Positions 17,831-26,632 of a DNA stretch of 64,000 nucleotides are shown here, piece by piece; position 1 is the first letter of the stretch; every line of letters begins with the position of its first letter. The translations under genes and the position numbers were made by a program. Below the pieces are notes generated by a model. It made no database searches and was not told where the DNA came from. It was given only the letters and a program-made list of their open reading frames with translations. Source of the stretch: Acidovorax sp. Leaf78. GTDB lineage: Bacteria; Pseudomonadota; Gammaproteobacteria; Burkholderiales; Burkholderiaceae_C. The stretch lies in NCBI RefSeq assembly GCF_001422735.1, contig NZ_LMLZ01000006.1, positions 33,538-97,537 on the forward strand, read 5' to 3'.

Positions 17831-17941
17831 CCCCACACGCTAGCGCAAACGGGTGGGCTGCTCAATCTTGGCGGGGCGCGTGGGCGACACGGTGGGGGTG
17901 TCGTTTGCGGCTGCAGTCGCCGCCGTGGATAGCCTGTGCCA

Positions 17942-17998
17942 TGAAAAATAGCCGCCACCGCTTGTTGTGCAAGCGCTGGCAGCTATTGTTTTAATAGC
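17942..17998 (+). repeat. interspersed palindromic repeat, family A copy 3
   Basis: The blocks GCCGCCACCGC, CAAGCGCTGGCAGCTAT and TAATAGC match the other family A copies in order and spacing. It lies between the DUF2855 and DUF1304 genes, close to the DUF1304 stop codon, where its hairpin could end transcription. Confidence 0.72.
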
Positions 17999-18016
17999 GC
18001 AGCTGAAGCGCCGTAG

Positions 18017-18400
18017 TTACACGCTGCGGCGAGCGTCGGGGTTGTCGAGCGCCAGCACCAGGGCCAGGGCGATGATGGCTGGCAGCGCCTGGGTGAAGAA
18101 GATCTTGGGCACGGCGGTCACGCCGCCGAACACGCCGGCCACGATCACGCAGGCCAGAAAGAAGATCTTGAACAGCCGGTTGTTGGTGAACAAGCCCCAG
18201 AACAGGCCGGCGGCCAGGAAGCCGTTGTACAGCCCCTGGTTGGCCGCCAGCGTCACGGTGGCGTCGGCCAGCTCCTGGGTCAGGTTGAAGGTCTTGAGGC
18301 CCAGAGGCTTGTTCCAGAAGAACATCTCCAGCACCAGGATGTACGCATGCTCGATGGCCACGAGGGCCACCGCGATGCGGGGAATCAGCAAGCGGTTCAT
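18017..18400 (-). CDS. DUF1304 family membrane protein
   Basis: This is a small inner-membrane protein of 127 residues. Four hydrophobic helices lie at about residues 6-27, 48-70, 77-97 and 100-120. The segment EHAYILVLEMFFW and the stretch NQGLYNGFLAAGLFWGL are family hallmarks of DUF1304. No enzymatic function is known for the family. The ATG at 18400 begins MNRLLIPRIAV; an upstream start would add an Arg-rich leader that looks non-coding. It lies downstream of ohr on the same strand with a 76-base gap, so it may be read through from the ohrR-ohr transcript. Confidence 0.85.
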   Translation of the reverse strand: MNRLLIPRIAVALVAIEHAYILVLEMFFWNKPLGLKTFNLTQELADATVTLAANQGLYNGFLAAGLFWGLFTNNRLFKIFFLACVIVAGVFGGVTAVPKIFFTQALPAIIALALVLALDNPDARRSV

Positions 18401-18476
18401 GGCAAGACTGGCGAGCGCACGCCAACCACCCCGCCGCGGCCGGCGTGCGGCCACCGCGGGGTCGTCGGCATGGTCT

Positions 18477-18893
18477 TTACACCAGCGTGATGGTCACGTC
18501 GATGTTGCCGCGCGTGGCGTTGGAGTAAGGGCAGACCTGATGGGCTGCGTCCACCAGCTTCTGGGCGGTTTCCTTGTCCAGGCCGGGCAGGCTGATGGCC
18601 AGGCGGGCGGCGATGCCGTAGGCGTTCGGGATGGGGCCCAGGTCGACTTCGGCGTCGATGGACACGTCTTGCGGCACCGGGATGCCGATCTTGCCGCCCA
18701 CGGCCTTCATCGCGCCGATGAAGCAGGCTGCGTAGCCCGATGCGAACAGCTGCTCGGGGTTGGTGCCCGTGCCGGAGGTGCCGGGCGAGGACAGCTTGAC
18801 GTCCAGGCGGCCGTCGTCGGTCTTGGCGGCGCCATCACGGCCACCGGTCACGTAGGCCTTGGCGGTGTACAGGACTTTTTCGAGTTGCGTCAT
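18477..18893 (-). CDS. ohr: organic hydroperoxide resistance protein Ohr
   Basis: This is a thiol peroxidase of the OsmC/Ohr family that reduces organic (fatty-acid) hydroperoxides in the cytoplasm. The two catalytic cysteines are present, Cys57 in GYAACFIGAM and Cys121 in HQVCPYSNATRGN, as are Arg19 and Glu48 that activate the peroxidatic thiol. The length (138 residues) is standard for Ohr rather than OsmC. It lies 71 bases downstream of ohrR on the same strand, without a visible second operator, so the two are probably co-transcribed and induced together when OhrR is oxidised. Confidence 0.97.
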   Translation of the reverse strand: MTQLEKVLYTAKAYVTGGRDGAAKTDDGRLDVKLSSPGTSGTGTNPEQLFASGYAACFIGAMKAVGGKIGIPVPQDVSIDAEVDLGPIPNAYGIAARLAISLPGLDKETAQKLVDAAHQVCPYSNATRGNIDVTITLV

Positions 18894-18964
18894 GGTGTCT
18901 TCCTTTGAGGTTGTTGCCCACAGGCGGGCGGGGGGGGAATCGATGAGATGTGGCGCCGGTGCCG

Positions 18965-19426
18965 TCAGCGCTGGCCCAGCCGGTCGCGCAGTTGCTTGAG
19001 TTCAGTGGTCAGCGCCGTCAGTTCGGGGATGCTGCACTGGCTGCTTTCCAGCACGCAGGGCGGGATGGCCTCGGCGCCCTGGCGCAGCGCACGGCCAGCG
19101 GGGGTGAGGGTGATGCGCACCCGGCGCTCGTCCTGCACATCGCGCAGGCGGGCGATGAGGCCCGAGGACTCCAGCCGCTTGAGCAGCGGCGTGAGCGTGC
19201 CGGAGTCGAGGAACAGGCGCTCGCCCAGCTCGGACACGGTGACGCCGTCGCGCTCCCAGAGCACCAGCATCACCAGGTATTGGGGGTAGGTCAGGCCGAT
19301 GGCTTCAAGCAGCGGCTTGTACAGCTTGGTCATCGCCAAGGACGCGGAATACAGCGCAAAGCAGACCTGGTTGTCCAGCCGCAACGACTGCGGGCTGGGT
19401 GTGTAGGGAGTGCTGGGGCTGGGCAT
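18965..19426 (-). CDS. ohrR: MarR-family organic hydroperoxide sensor OhrR
   Basis: This is a dimeric winged-helix repressor that releases DNA when its reactive cysteine is oxidised. Cys22 in [13 protein letters not shown] is the conserved sensing residue. Additional Cys124 and Cys131 near the C-terminus suggest the two-cysteine mechanism known in Xanthomonas OhrR. The winged helix spans about residues 48-115, with [22 protein letters not shown] as recognition region and [10 protein letters not shown] as the wing. It is 153 residues long. A strong palindrome 20-43 bases upstream of the start is the probable autoregulatory operator, and ohr follows it directly. Confidence 0.95.
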   Translation of the reverse strand: MPSPSTPYTPSPQSLRLDNQVCFALYSASLAMTKLYKPLLEAIGLTYPQYLVMLVLWERDGVTVSELGERLFLDSGTLTPLLKRLESSGLIARLRDVQDERRVRITLTPAGRALRQGAEAIPPCVLESSQCSIPELTALTTELKQLRDRLGQR

Positions 19427-19445
19427 GGGGTGAATTGTGACGGCA

Positions 19446-19469
19446 AATTAAATTGCGTGCAATTGAATT
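19446..19469. promoter_or_regulatory. OhrR operator candidate
   Basis: The core AATTGC-GT-GCAATT (19451-19464) is a perfect palindrome. It extends outward to AATT...AATT at 19446 and 19466 with a single mismatched pair. AT-rich palindromes of this kind are typical OhrR/MarR sites. It lies immediately upstream of ohrR and overlaps any promoter there. It sits in an otherwise gene-free 355-base gap (19427-19781) that also contains repeat copy 4. Confidence 0.72.
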
Positions 19470-19677
19470 GTGTAAAACGTTGTTAACCGCGGGGAGATGT
19501 ACGGGGAGTGCGGCGGGGTTGGGCTGCAGGTGCTATCGCGCGCGCAGGCCTGTCGCTGCTGTCGCTGGGCTATCGGGGCGCGATGGGTTTGGGCAGAGCT
19601 ACATCCACGGCGCTGGGCGCACGGTGCTGCAGGGCAGGGCGCGCGTCAAGCGGTGAATGACCAGTGTGCGCCGTGCT

Positions 19678-19742
19678 GCTATCAAATAAGGAGCTGCTAG
19701 CGCTTTCCCAGTGCGCGGTAGAGGCTGATTTTGATCAAAAAA
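19678..19742 (-). repeat. interspersed palindromic repeat, family A copy 4 (reverse)
   Basis: Read on the minus strand it shows the family order: CAGCCTCTACCGCGCA, then AAAGCGCTAGCAGCT, then GATAGC. It lies downstream of the crotonase gene stop codon, where it could fold at the transcript end. Confidence 0.68.
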
Positions 19743-19781
19743 TGGCCTCACGCCACAGCGCAGGGCATCGGCTGGCGCCAG

Positions 19782-20627
19782 TTACCGCCCGCTGAACCGC
19801 GCTGGCCGCCGCTCGACAAACGCCCGCACGCCTTCCGCCGCGTCCTCGCTGTTGGCCAGCTGCTTCTGCACGGGGATGAACTCGGCCACGGCCGCGGCCT
19901 GCCCCTGCTCGATGGCCTTGAGCACATTGAGCCGTGTGGCCACCACGGCGCGCGGCGCCTGGGCCTCGATGCGGCGGGCGATGGCGATGGCCTCGTCCAG
20001 CACCTGCGCGGCGGGCACCACTTTTTGCACGAAGTTCAGGCGGTACGCCTCGCTGCTGCCGAACTCGTCGGCGGTCAGCAAATACAGCAGCGCATTGCCC
20101 GTGCCCGCGCGCTCAGCCATGCGCAGCGTGGCGCCGCCCGTGGCCATGATGCCGCGCTGCACCTCCATCTGCGAGAAGCGGCAGTCGTCACCTGCGACCA
20201 CGATGTCCGCGCCCAGCATCAGCTCGATGCCCACCGTGAAGCAGATGCCCTTGACGGCCACCACCATCGGCTTGGTGCGGCGCCGGTAGCCGGGCAGGCC
20301 GTAGTCGTGGGGCTCCACCAGGCCCTCGGGAATGGCCTTCTCGCCGCGCTGCATGTAGGCGCTGACGGCGGGCAGGTCCAGGCCCGCGGTGAAGTGGTCG
20401 CCGAACGCATGCAGCACGCCCACACGCAGTTCGGGGTCGTCGTCCAGGCGGGTGTAGGCCTCGGCCAGTTGGCGGAACATCGGCGGCGTCCAGCCATTGC
20501 GCTTGGCCGGGCGGTTGATGCCGATGAGCAGCACGTGGCCGATCACCTGGGTGTCGATGCAGCCCTCGGGCGGGGGCGTATTGGGTGTGATGGGGGTGAC
20601 GGTGTGGGCGCTGGCGGGCATGGACAT
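19782..20627 (-). CDS. enoyl-CoA hydratase/isomerase (crotonase) family protein
   Basis: This is a cytoplasmic crotonase-fold enzyme of 281 residues acting on an acyl-CoA. The oxyanion-hole segment is FGDHFTAGLDLP (about residue 75) and the second is KGICFTVGIELMLGADIV (about 125-142), which keeps the first catalytic glutamate. The second glutamate is kept in FSQMEVQRGIMATGG (about 151-165). Its N-terminal 20 residues are Thr/Pro-rich. Fatty-acid or aromatic-CoA degradation is likely given the 3-hydroxyacyl-CoA dehydrogenase gene next to it on the same strand, but the exact substrate is not shown. The two are separated by a repeat element and so may have separate transcripts. Confidence 0.88.
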   Translation of the reverse strand: MSMPASAHTVTPITPNTPPPEGCIDTQVIGHVLLIGINRPAKRNGWTPPMFRQLAEAYTRLDDDPELRVGVLHAFGDHFTAGLDLPAVSAYMQRGEKAIPEGLVEPHDYGLPGYRRRTKPMVVAVKGICFTVGIELMLGADIVVAGDDCRFSQMEVQRGIMATGGATLRMAERAGTGNALLYLLTADEFGSSEAYRLNFVQKVVPAAQVLDEAIAIARRIEAQAPRAVVATRLNVLKAIEQGQAAAVAEFIPVQKQLANSEDAAEGVRAFVERRPARFSGR

Positions 20628-20754
20628 GGGCTTTGTGTCTCCTTGCCCGCCATTGAAAACGCTATGAAACCCGAGCGCCGTCCCGCGTGGGACAGCGCTC
20701 CGTGAGGCGCAGGATCATCGACTTGCGCCACTGCGTTCGTCACCGACGCGTACC

Positions 20755-20838
20755 AAGCCAGTGCCACCGTGGAACTGGCTTTGCCAGGCCACCGGTGGCG
20801 TCCCCTCTGGGGGATGGCGCGAAGCGCCTCAGGGGGAT
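20755..20838 (-). repeat. interspersed hairpin repeat, family B copy 1
   Basis: On the minus strand it reads CCCCCTGAGGCGCTTCGCGCC, then a C-run and G-run, then GACGCCACCGGTGGC and a CCACGGTGGCACTGG end. It matches the element at 24955-25066 in order of parts. It overlaps the 3' end of the dehydrogenase gene and contains several self-complementary arms. Confidence 0.6.
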
Positions 20839-21686
20839 CAATAGGTATAAACGCCGCGCCCGGTCTTGCGCCCAAGGCGGCCGGCCGCGACCATCTCCTT
20901 GAGCAGCGGGCAGGGGCGGTACTTGCTGTCGCCGAACTCGGTCAGGTACACGTCCATCACGGCCAGGCACACGTCCAGGCCGATCATGTCGGCCAGCGCC
21001 AGCGGGCCGATGGGCTGGTTGCAGCCGAGCTTCATGCCCGCGTCGATGTCCTCGGGCGTGGCCAGGCCTTCGGCCAGCACGAAGAAGGCCTCGTTGATCA
21101 TGGGCACCAGGATGCGGTTGACCACGAAGCCGGGCGCGTTCTTCACGGTGATGGGGCTCTTGCCCAGGGCCTCGGCCAGGGCCTTCACGGCGTCGTGCGT
21201 GGCGTTGCTGGTCTGCAGGCCGCGGATGATCTCCACCAGCGCCATCATCGGCACGGGGTTGAAGAAGTGCATGCCGATGAACCGGTCTGCGCGGCTGGTG
21301 GCAGCCGCCAGCTTGGTGATGGAGATCGAAGACGTGTTCGATGCGATCAGCACCTCGGGCGCCACGATGGCGTCCACCTGCTTCAGGATCTTGAGCTTGA
21401 GCTCGTAGTTCTCGGTGGCGGCCTCGATCACGAGCTGCGCGGCTTTGAGGTCGTCGTAGCTGGTGGAGGCCTTGATGCGCGCCAGCGCCGCATCCTTGTC
21501 GGCCGCGCTGATCTTTTCCTTCTTGATCAGGCGGTCCAGGCTGCCGGCCACGGTCGCCAGGCCCTTTTGCACTGCCGCATCGGAGATGTCGACCATCACC
21601 ACGTTGATGCCCGACACCGCGCAGGCCTGCGCAATGCCGTTGCCCATGGTGCCCGCGCCGATGATGCCAACGGTCTGAATCGTCAT
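20838..21686 (-). CDS. 3-hydroxybutyryl-CoA (3-hydroxyacyl-CoA) dehydrogenase
   Basis: This is an NAD(P)-dependent cytoplasmic enzyme that interconverts 3-hydroxyacyl-CoA and 3-oxoacyl-CoA, in beta-oxidation, PHB-related or aromatic-CoA metabolism. The Rossmann nucleotide site is GIIGAGTMGNGIAQ (residues about 6-19). The active-site region shows SNTSSISI (about 115), GMHFFNPVPMM with the catalytic histidine (about 137-147), and the dimer motif PGFVVNRILVPMINEA. It is a single-domain protein of 282 residues (PaaH/Hbd type). The ATG at 21686 starts MTIQTVGIIG; an ATG six codons earlier is possible. It stands divergent to the GMC oxidoreductase gene. Confidence 0.93.
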   Translation of the reverse strand: MTIQTVGIIGAGTMGNGIAQACAVSGINVVMVDISDAAVQKGLATVAGSLDRLIKKEKISAADKDAALARIKASTSYDDLKAAQLVIEAATENYELKLKILKQVDAIVAPEVLIASNTSSISITKLAAATSRADRFIGMHFFNPVPMMALVEIIRGLQTSNATHDAVKALAEALGKSPITVKNAPGFVVNRILVPMINEAFFVLAEGLATPEDIDAGMKLGCNQPIGPLALADMIGLDVCLAVMDVYLTEFGDSKYRPCPLLKEMVAAGRLGRKTGRGVYTY

Positions 21687-21861
21687 ATAGAGAGCTCTCT
21701 TCAAAGTGAAACGGATGGACGGGATGGTAAAGCGAATCGCACGACCGTTCGGTTATCGTGGCCTGGCGTGGATTCGCCCTGCCCGTGTGCAGGGGTGTGC
21801 GAACCGCATTTCACTCTACACAAACCGCCCGCGGCACCGCAGGGCGGAGGAGACAGACACC

Positions 21862-23454
21862 ATGTTGTTCGACTACATCGTCATCGGCGGCGGCTCGGCG
21901 GGCTCGGTGCTGGCCGGCCGGCTGACCGAAGACCCCGCCGTGCGCGTGTGCCTGCTCGAAGCCGGCCCGGCCGACAGCAGCGTGCTCATCCACTGCCCGG
22001 CGGGCCTGGCGGTCATGGCCAAGTTCGAACTCAACGGCTGGGGCTTCAACACCACGCCGCAGCCCGCGCTCAACAACCGCCAGGGCTACCAGCCGCGCGG
22101 CAAGGTGCTGGGCGGCTCGAGCTCCATCAACGCCATGGTCTACGTTCGCGGCCAGCATGCCGACTACGACCACTGGGCACGCGAAGGCAACCCGGGCTGG
22201 GGCTGGGACGACGTGAAGCCGTACTTCCTGAAGGCCGAGCACAACGAGCGCGGCGCCGATGCCTGGCACGGCCAGGGTGGCCCGCTTAACGTGGCAGACC
22301 TGCGCAGCCCGCACCGCTTCAGCCACCTGTTCACCCAGGCGGGCGTGCAGGCCGGCCACCCGCACAACACCGACTTCAACGGCGCCACGCAAGAAGGCGT
22401 GGGCCTGTACCAGGTCACCCACAAGAACGGCGAGCGCCACAGCGCATCCAAGGGCTACCTCACGCCGCACCGGGCGCGGCCCAACCTGCAGGTCATCACC
22501 AGCGCCCACGCCACGCGCATCCTGTTCGAAGGCCAGCGCGCCGTGGGCGTGGAATACCGCCAGGGCGGCGCGCTGCACCAGGTCAAGGCCGCACGCGAAG
22601 TGCTGCTGAGCGCAGGTGCGCTGCTGTCGCCCCAGCTGCTGATGCTCTCGGGCGTGGGCCCGGGCGCGCAGCTGCAGCGGCACGGCATCCCGGTGCTGCA
22701 CCACCTGCCCGGCGTGGGCGCGCATCTGCACGACCACCCGGACGTGGTGCAGGTGCTCGACGCACCCAACCACCGCGACCTGTTCGGCCTGTCGCCCACC
22801 GGCATGCTCAACGCGCTGCGCGGCATTGCCGAATGGCGCCGGCACCGCACCGGCATGCTGACCACCAACTTCGCCGAGGCGGGCGGCTTCATCAAGAGCG
22901 ACCCCACCGAGCCGGTGCCCGACCTGCAGCTGCACTTCGTGGTCGGCAAGCTGGTGGATCATGGCCGCAAGACGGTGCTGGGCCACGGCTACTCGGCCCA
23001 CGTGTGCCTGCTGCAGCCCAAGAGCCGCGGGTCCGTCACGCTGGCCAGCCAGGACCCGATGGCGCTGCCGCTGGTGGACCCGCGCTTCCTGTCCGACCCC
23101 GACGACATGCAGCGCATGGTGCGGGGCTTTCAGCGCCTGCGCGAGATCCTCACCCAGCCCGCCCTGGCGCAGTACGGCGCCCGGGAGCTGCCTGCGTCCG
23201 CTGGTGCACAGACCGACGCGCAGATCGAGCAGTTCATCCGCCAGTACGCCGACACCATCTACCACCCCGTGGGCACCTGCCGCATGGGGCCGGGCGTGAT
23301 GGACGTGGTGGACAGCGCACTGCGCGTGCACGGCGTGGCGGGCCTGCGCGTGGTGGACGCGTCCATCATGCCGCGCATCGTGAGCGGCAACACCAATGCA
23401 CCCACGGTGATGATTGCCGAGAAGGCCGTGGACCTGCTGCGCGCCGCCGCGTGA
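21862..23454 (+). CDS. GMC-family FAD alcohol/choline dehydrogenase
   Basis: This is an FAD-dependent oxidoreductase of the glucose-methanol-choline family. The FAD-binding start is [18 protein letters not shown] (residues 4-21). The signature [19 protein letters not shown] (about 82-100) and the second GMC signature [16 protein letters not shown] (about 253-268) are present. The catalytic His and Asn appear in [11 protein letters not shown] (about 471) and [14 protein letters not shown] (about 510). The sequence resembles AlkJ-type alcohol dehydrogenases as much as BetA, so the substrate is best left as an alcohol. The ATG at 21862 has a GGAGGAG site; the longer frame from 21706 is not family-like. 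Length is 530 residues. Confidence 0.93.
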   Translation: MLFDYIVIGGGSAGSVLAGRLTEDPAVRVCLLEAGPADSSVLIHCPAGLAVMAKFELNGWGFNTTPQPALNNRQGYQPRGKVLGGSSSINAMVYVRGQHADYDHWAREGNPGWGWDDVKPYFLKAEHNERGADAWHGQGGPLNVADLRSPHRFSHLFTQAGVQAGHPHNTDFNGATQEGVGLYQVTHKNGERHSASKGYLTPHRARPNLQVITSAHATRILFEGQRAVGVEYRQGGALHQVKAAREVLLSAGALLSPQLLMLSGVGPGAQLQRHGIPVLHHLPGVGAHLHDHPDVVQVLDAPNHRDLFGLSPTGMLNALRGIAEWRRHRTGMLTTNFAEAGGFIKSDPTEPVPDLQLHFVVGKLVDHGRKTVLGHGYSAHVCLLQPKSRGSVTLASQDPMALPLVDPRFLSDPDDMQRMVRGFQRLREILTQPALAQYGARELPASAGAQTDAQIEQFIRQYADTIYHPVGTCRMGPGVMDVVDSALRVHGVAGLRVVDASIMPRIVSGNTNAPTVMIAEKAVDLLRAAA

Positions 23455-23517
23455 AGGGCTGACGGCACACCGCGCGGGTGCCTGCGCCCGCGTCGTGGTG
23501 GACTGCCGGGCTCTGCG

Positions 23518-24378
23518 TCAGGCCTTGAAGCGCTTGCGGGTGAGCGCCAGCGCCACCCAGAACGCCACCACCGTGGTCACCACCAGCACCAGCCCGTGGC
23601 GCCAGGGGTGGGCGGGCCACTGGTCCATGAACAGCGGGCGCACCAGCTCGACCGCGTTGGTCAGCGGCAGCCAGTCGGAGATGGCGCGCACCACGGGCGG
23701 CAGCTGCTCGCGCGGGAAGAACACGCCCGACAGGAACATCATCGGCGTGAGCACCAGCGTGAAGTAGTACGTGAAGAAGTCGTAGCCCTTGGCCAGCGCA
23801 TTGAAGATGAGCGCGATGCTGGAGAACATCACGCCCACGAACAGCAGCACCGGCCACGCCACCAGCAGCTTGGGGCTGTGGCTTATGCCCAGCGCCAGCA
23901 TCACGCACAGGATCGCCGACACGGTGAACACGGCCTTGAACGCGGCCCACAGCATCTCTGCCAGCACCACGTCGTCCAGGCTCACGGGGGCGTTCATGAT
24001 GCCGTCCCAGGTCTTTTGCACATGCATGCGCGAGAAGGCCGAGTACAGCGCCTCGAAGCTCGCCGCATTCATCGCGCTCATGCAGATCGAGCCGCTGGCC
24101 AGGAACAGGATGTATGGCACCTGCGTGGTGGTGCCCCCCGCACCGGCCACGTTCAGCTGCCCCACCAGGGCGCCCATGCCGTAGCCAAACGCCACCAGCC
24201 ACATCAGCGGCTCGGCGATGTTGCCCACCAGGCTGGGGATGGCCAGCTTGCGCCACACCAGCAGGTTGCGCAGGAACACGGGCCACCAGCGGGTCGACAG
24301 GTGCGGCGGGCGCCAGGGAGAGGGCTGGGGCGGCGCGTCGGCGATGCCGTGGGTGGGGGACGGAGGTGTGGTCTGCAT
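23518..24378 (-). CDS. ABC-2 type transporter permease, NodJ family
   Basis: This is an inner-membrane export permease of 286 residues. A Pro-rich cytoplasmic start leads to [18 protein letters not shown] (about residue 27), typical of NodJ. Six hydrophobic segments follow, at about 50-75, 95-115, 140-165, 170-195, 200-225 and 258-280. The family stretch [13 protein letters not shown] lies near residue 218. It should pair with a NodI-type ATPase. None is adjacent; the only candidate in the window is at 29658-30602 on the same strand. The ATG at 24378 is preferred over an upstream one. The exported substrate is unknown; the nodulation name reflects homology only. Confidence 0.88.
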   Translation of the reverse strand: MQTTPPSPTHGIADAPPQPSPWRPPHLSTRWWPVFLRNLLVWRKLAIPSLVGNIAEPLMWLVAFGYGMGALVGQLNVAGAGGTTTQVPYILFLASGSICMSAMNAASFEALYSAFSRMHVQKTWDGIMNAPVSLDDVVLAEMLWAAFKAVFTVSAILCVMLALGISHSPKLLVAWPVLLFVGVMFSSIALIFNALAKGYDFFTYYFTLVLTPMMFLSGVFFPREQLPPVVRAISDWLPLTNAVELVRPLFMDQWPAHPWRHGLVLVVTTVVAFWVALALTRKRFKA

Positions 24379-24509
24379 GCGCCTATTGTGCTGTGTCGAT
24401 CCCGCCGCCGCCAGCACCTGCGCAGCAGTGCCGCGGGCGGTGCAGGCATGGGCATTGCTTGTGGCTGGGGTTCCTGTTCCAGCCCTTTCACACCCCCTGA
24501 GGAGACCGC

Positions 24510-24953
24510 ATGAACCGCACCGACGTCACCGAAAAGATCATCAGCACCAAGGTCGCCAAAGGCCTGCAGTGGCACGCCATCGCCAAGAAGGTGGGCCAGT
24601 CCAAGGAATGGACCACCGCGCTGTGCCTGGGCCAGATGACCGCCACGCCCGAGCAGGCCAAGGTGCTGGGCAAGATCTTCGGCCTCACGTCCGAGGAGCA
24701 GAAGTGGCTGCAGGTAGTGCCGTACAAGGGATCACTGCCCACGCCCGTGCCCACCGACCCGCTGATCTACCGCTGGTACGAGGTGGTGAGCGTGTACGGC
24801 ACCACGATCAAGGAGCTGATCCACGAGGAGTTCGGCGACGGCATCATGAGCGCCATCGACTTCAGCATGGACATACAGCGCGAGGCCGACCCCAAGGGCG
24901 ACCGCGTGAATGTGGTGTTGTCGGGCAAGTTCCTCCCGTATAAACAGTACTAA
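24510..24953 (+). CDS. cynS: cyanase (cyanate hydratase)
   Basis: This enzyme converts cyanate and bicarbonate to carbamate and CO2, releasing ammonia. It is a 147-residue protein with an N-terminal helix-turn-helix-like domain and the C-terminal catalytic domain PYKGSLPTPVPTDPLIYRW. The catalytic trio is visible as Arg88 and Glu91 in IYRWYEVV and Ser114 in GIMSAIDF. A GAGGAG site precedes the ATG. No cynT carbonic anhydrase or cynR regulator gene is adjacent, so it is a stand-alone gene for cyanate detoxification or nitrogen recovery. Confidence 0.97.
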   Translation: MNRTDVTEKIISTKVAKGLQWHAIAKKVGQSKEWTTALCLGQMTATPEQAKVLGKIFGLTSEEQKWLQVVPYKGSLPTPVPTDPLIYRWYEVVSVYGTTIKELIHEEFGDGIMSAIDFSMDIQREADPKGDRVNVVLSGKFLPYKQY

Positions 24954-24954
24954 C

Positions 24955-25066
24955 CCCCTGAGTCGCTTCGCGCCTTCCCCCTTTCTCTCGAATTGCTGCG
25001 CAATTCGGGAAGGGGGACACCGCCAGCGCGGCGGGGCGGCCCTTGCGCGGCGGTCGCTGGTTGAGA
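24955..25066 (+). repeat. interspersed hairpin repeat, family B copy 2
   Basis: It begins CCCCCTGAGTCGCTTCGCGCC two bases after the cynS stop codon and continues with a C-run, an inner hairpin GAATTGCTGCGCAATTC, a G-run and a GC-rich end finishing GCTGG. Parts and order match the element at 20755-20838 read in reverse. It likely folds into nested hairpins that could end the cynS and convergent anti-sigma transcripts. Confidence 0.62.
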
Positions 25067-25118
25067 GCGTGCTTTTTTTAGGTGCGGGGGCGACTGGTTA
25101 CGTCAATGACCCAAGCCG

Positions 25119-25907
25119 TCAAAGCACCTTGACTGCGCGGCCGATGAACTGGATCGGGCCGGTGGGTTTGCCGATGGGGGAGCCTGTGGGTGGCTCCAGG
25201 GTCAGCTCGAAGAGCTGGTTGGGCTGCAGCGGCGGGAGCTTGTCGAGCTGCAACTGCAGCGGCTGGCCGGGCTGCACCAGGCCCAGGGAGACGGGGCCGT
25301 TCCAGTCGTCGGCCTTGGTCCAGAATTCCAGCGCCTTGCCGGCGGGCACCTCGGCCACGCCCAGCGGGATGAGGCTGATGGTGCGTGGCGAACTGGCCTG
25401 CACCACCCAGCCCGGCGCCTTGTCCTGCGGTGCCACCAGCACCACCATGAACTGCGTGGGCGCGACCTGTGGGGCGGTGCGCGTGACCAGCACTGCCGCC
25501 AGCACGGCGGCCATCGCAAAGCCCGATCCGGCCAGCGCGCGCCACAGGCCCAGGTGGTTCCACCAGGCCGATGCGGACTTGGCGGGGTTGGTGCGGGCAC
25601 TACGTGGGGCGGTGGCCTGGGGCGCGGCCACGGTGTCCGGGCGGGCGGCCTGCAGGGACGCATCGATGCGCCTCCACAGCGCGGGCGATGGCGTCACGGG
25701 CTCGGCCAGCTGGGTCAGGGGGTGCAGCCGGGCCTCCCAGGCGAGCACGGCGTGCTGCAGCGCGGGGTCGGTGGGCAGGCGCTGCTCCAGCGCGCGGCGC
25801 GCGGCGGCGGGCAGGGTGCCCAGCACGTACTCGCCGGCCAGGACGTCGTCGTCCTGCGGTGGCAGGGGTGCCGCGTTGTCAGTGTGGGTGTGCGTGGGCC
25901 CGGTCAT
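25119..25907 (-). CDS. anti-sigma factor, RskA-like
   Basis: This is a membrane-bound regulator of 262 residues that should hold its partner sigma factor inactive. The cytoplasmic N-terminus has the anti-sigma helix pattern DVLAGEYVLGTLPAAAR (about residues 22-38). A single membrane helix lies at about 124-144 (LAGSGFAMAAVLAAVLVT). The C-terminal 115 residues form the extracytoplasmic RskA-type domain with PxTGSPxGKPTGPIQ-like repeats near the end. Its ATG overlaps the stop of the upstream sigma gene (ATGA), so the two are translationally coupled. There is no zinc-binding HxxxCxxC motif. The inducing signal is unknown. Confidence 0.88.
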   Translation of the reverse strand: MTGPTHTHTDNAAPLPPQDDDVLAGEYVLGTLPAAARRALEQRLPTDPALQHAVLAWEARLHPLTQLAEPVTPSPALWRRIDASLQAARPDTVAAPQATAPRSARTNPAKSASAWWNHLGLWRALAGSGFAMAAVLAAVLVTRTAPQVAPTQFMVVLVAPQDKAPGWVVQASSPRTISLIPLGVAEVPAGKALEFWTKADDWNGPVSLGLVQPGQPLQLQLDKLPPLQPNQLFELTLEPPTGSPIGKPTGPIQFIGRAVKVL

Positions 25908-26563
25908 GCCATGCACTCCCGCAGCGAGGTCAGGCTGCGCCGTATCCAGGCCTTGACGGTGCCCAGCGGTGCGCCCAGGCGCTCGGCGATCTCGCCGTGG
26001 GAGCAGCCGTCCACATAGGCGTGCAGCACGCAGTGGCGCCGCGCGGGGTCCAGCGCTTCCAGGCAGTGCTGCAGACGGCCCAGGCTGGCGTTCAGCTCGA
26101 AGGCCTCGGCCACCTCGCGGTGGGCGAGTGCGGCCTGCGCGTCCTGCAGCGCTTGGGTGGTGTCGTCGTCCACATCGGCATGGCGGCCCGCGTCGCGCAC
26201 GGCGTTGAGCGCCAGGTTGCGCACCACGCTGTAGATCCAGCCGCGCGCGCTGCCGCGCTGGGCGTCGAAGCTGGCAGCGCGGGTCCAGATGTTCAGGCAG
26301 GCGTCGTGCACGATGTCCTCCGCCAGGGCGCGCTGCCGCACGATGCGCAGCGCCACGCCCAGGAGCCGGGCGCCTTCGTGTTCATAGAGCCTGCGCATGG
26401 CCTGGCGGTCGCCGGCCGCGCAGGCGGCCAGCGTGGCTTCGTAGTCGAGGTCAACAGGCGGCTCGTGGGGCACGGTGGGCAGGTGTGGGGGCGCGTCGGC
26501 GGGATGGGCGGGGCTGCCGGGGAAGCCCCGGCGGCACACATCGTACCGGGCAATGCGCCCCAC
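25904..26563 (-). CDS. ECF RNA polymerase sigma factor
   Basis: This is an extracytoplasmic-function sigma factor. Region 2 spans about residues 40-110 and includes LYEHEGARLLGVALRI, DIVHDACLNIW and GWIYSVVRNLALNAVRD. Region 4 spans about 160-215 with LHAYVDGCSHGEIAERLG and GTVKAWIRRSLTSLRECM. It belongs with SigK/RskA-type pairs because its stop overlaps the start of the RskA-like gene. The start is unsure: a GTG at 26563 gives 219 residues, a GTG at 26473 removes a 30-residue Pro-rich leader and may be the true start. Autoregulation is usual for such pairs, but no target promoter was identified here. Confidence 0.9.
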   Translation of the reverse strand: MGRIARYDVCRRGFPGSPAHPADAPPHLPTVPHEPPVDLDYEATLAACAAGDRQAMRRLYEHEGARLLGVALRIVRQRALAEDIVHDACLNIWTRAASFDAQRGSARGWIYSVVRNLALNAVRDAGRHADVDDDTTQALQDAQAALAHREVAEAFELNASLGRLQHCLEALDPARRHCVLHAYVDGCSHGEIAERLGAPLGTVKAWIRRSLTSLRECMA

Positions 26564-26632
26564 ACCCGCGCAGTCCTGGGCAGCCCAAGGGAATTAATGG
26601 GCGGCCCCGCAGGGCTGCAGTGGGGCGCAGGC

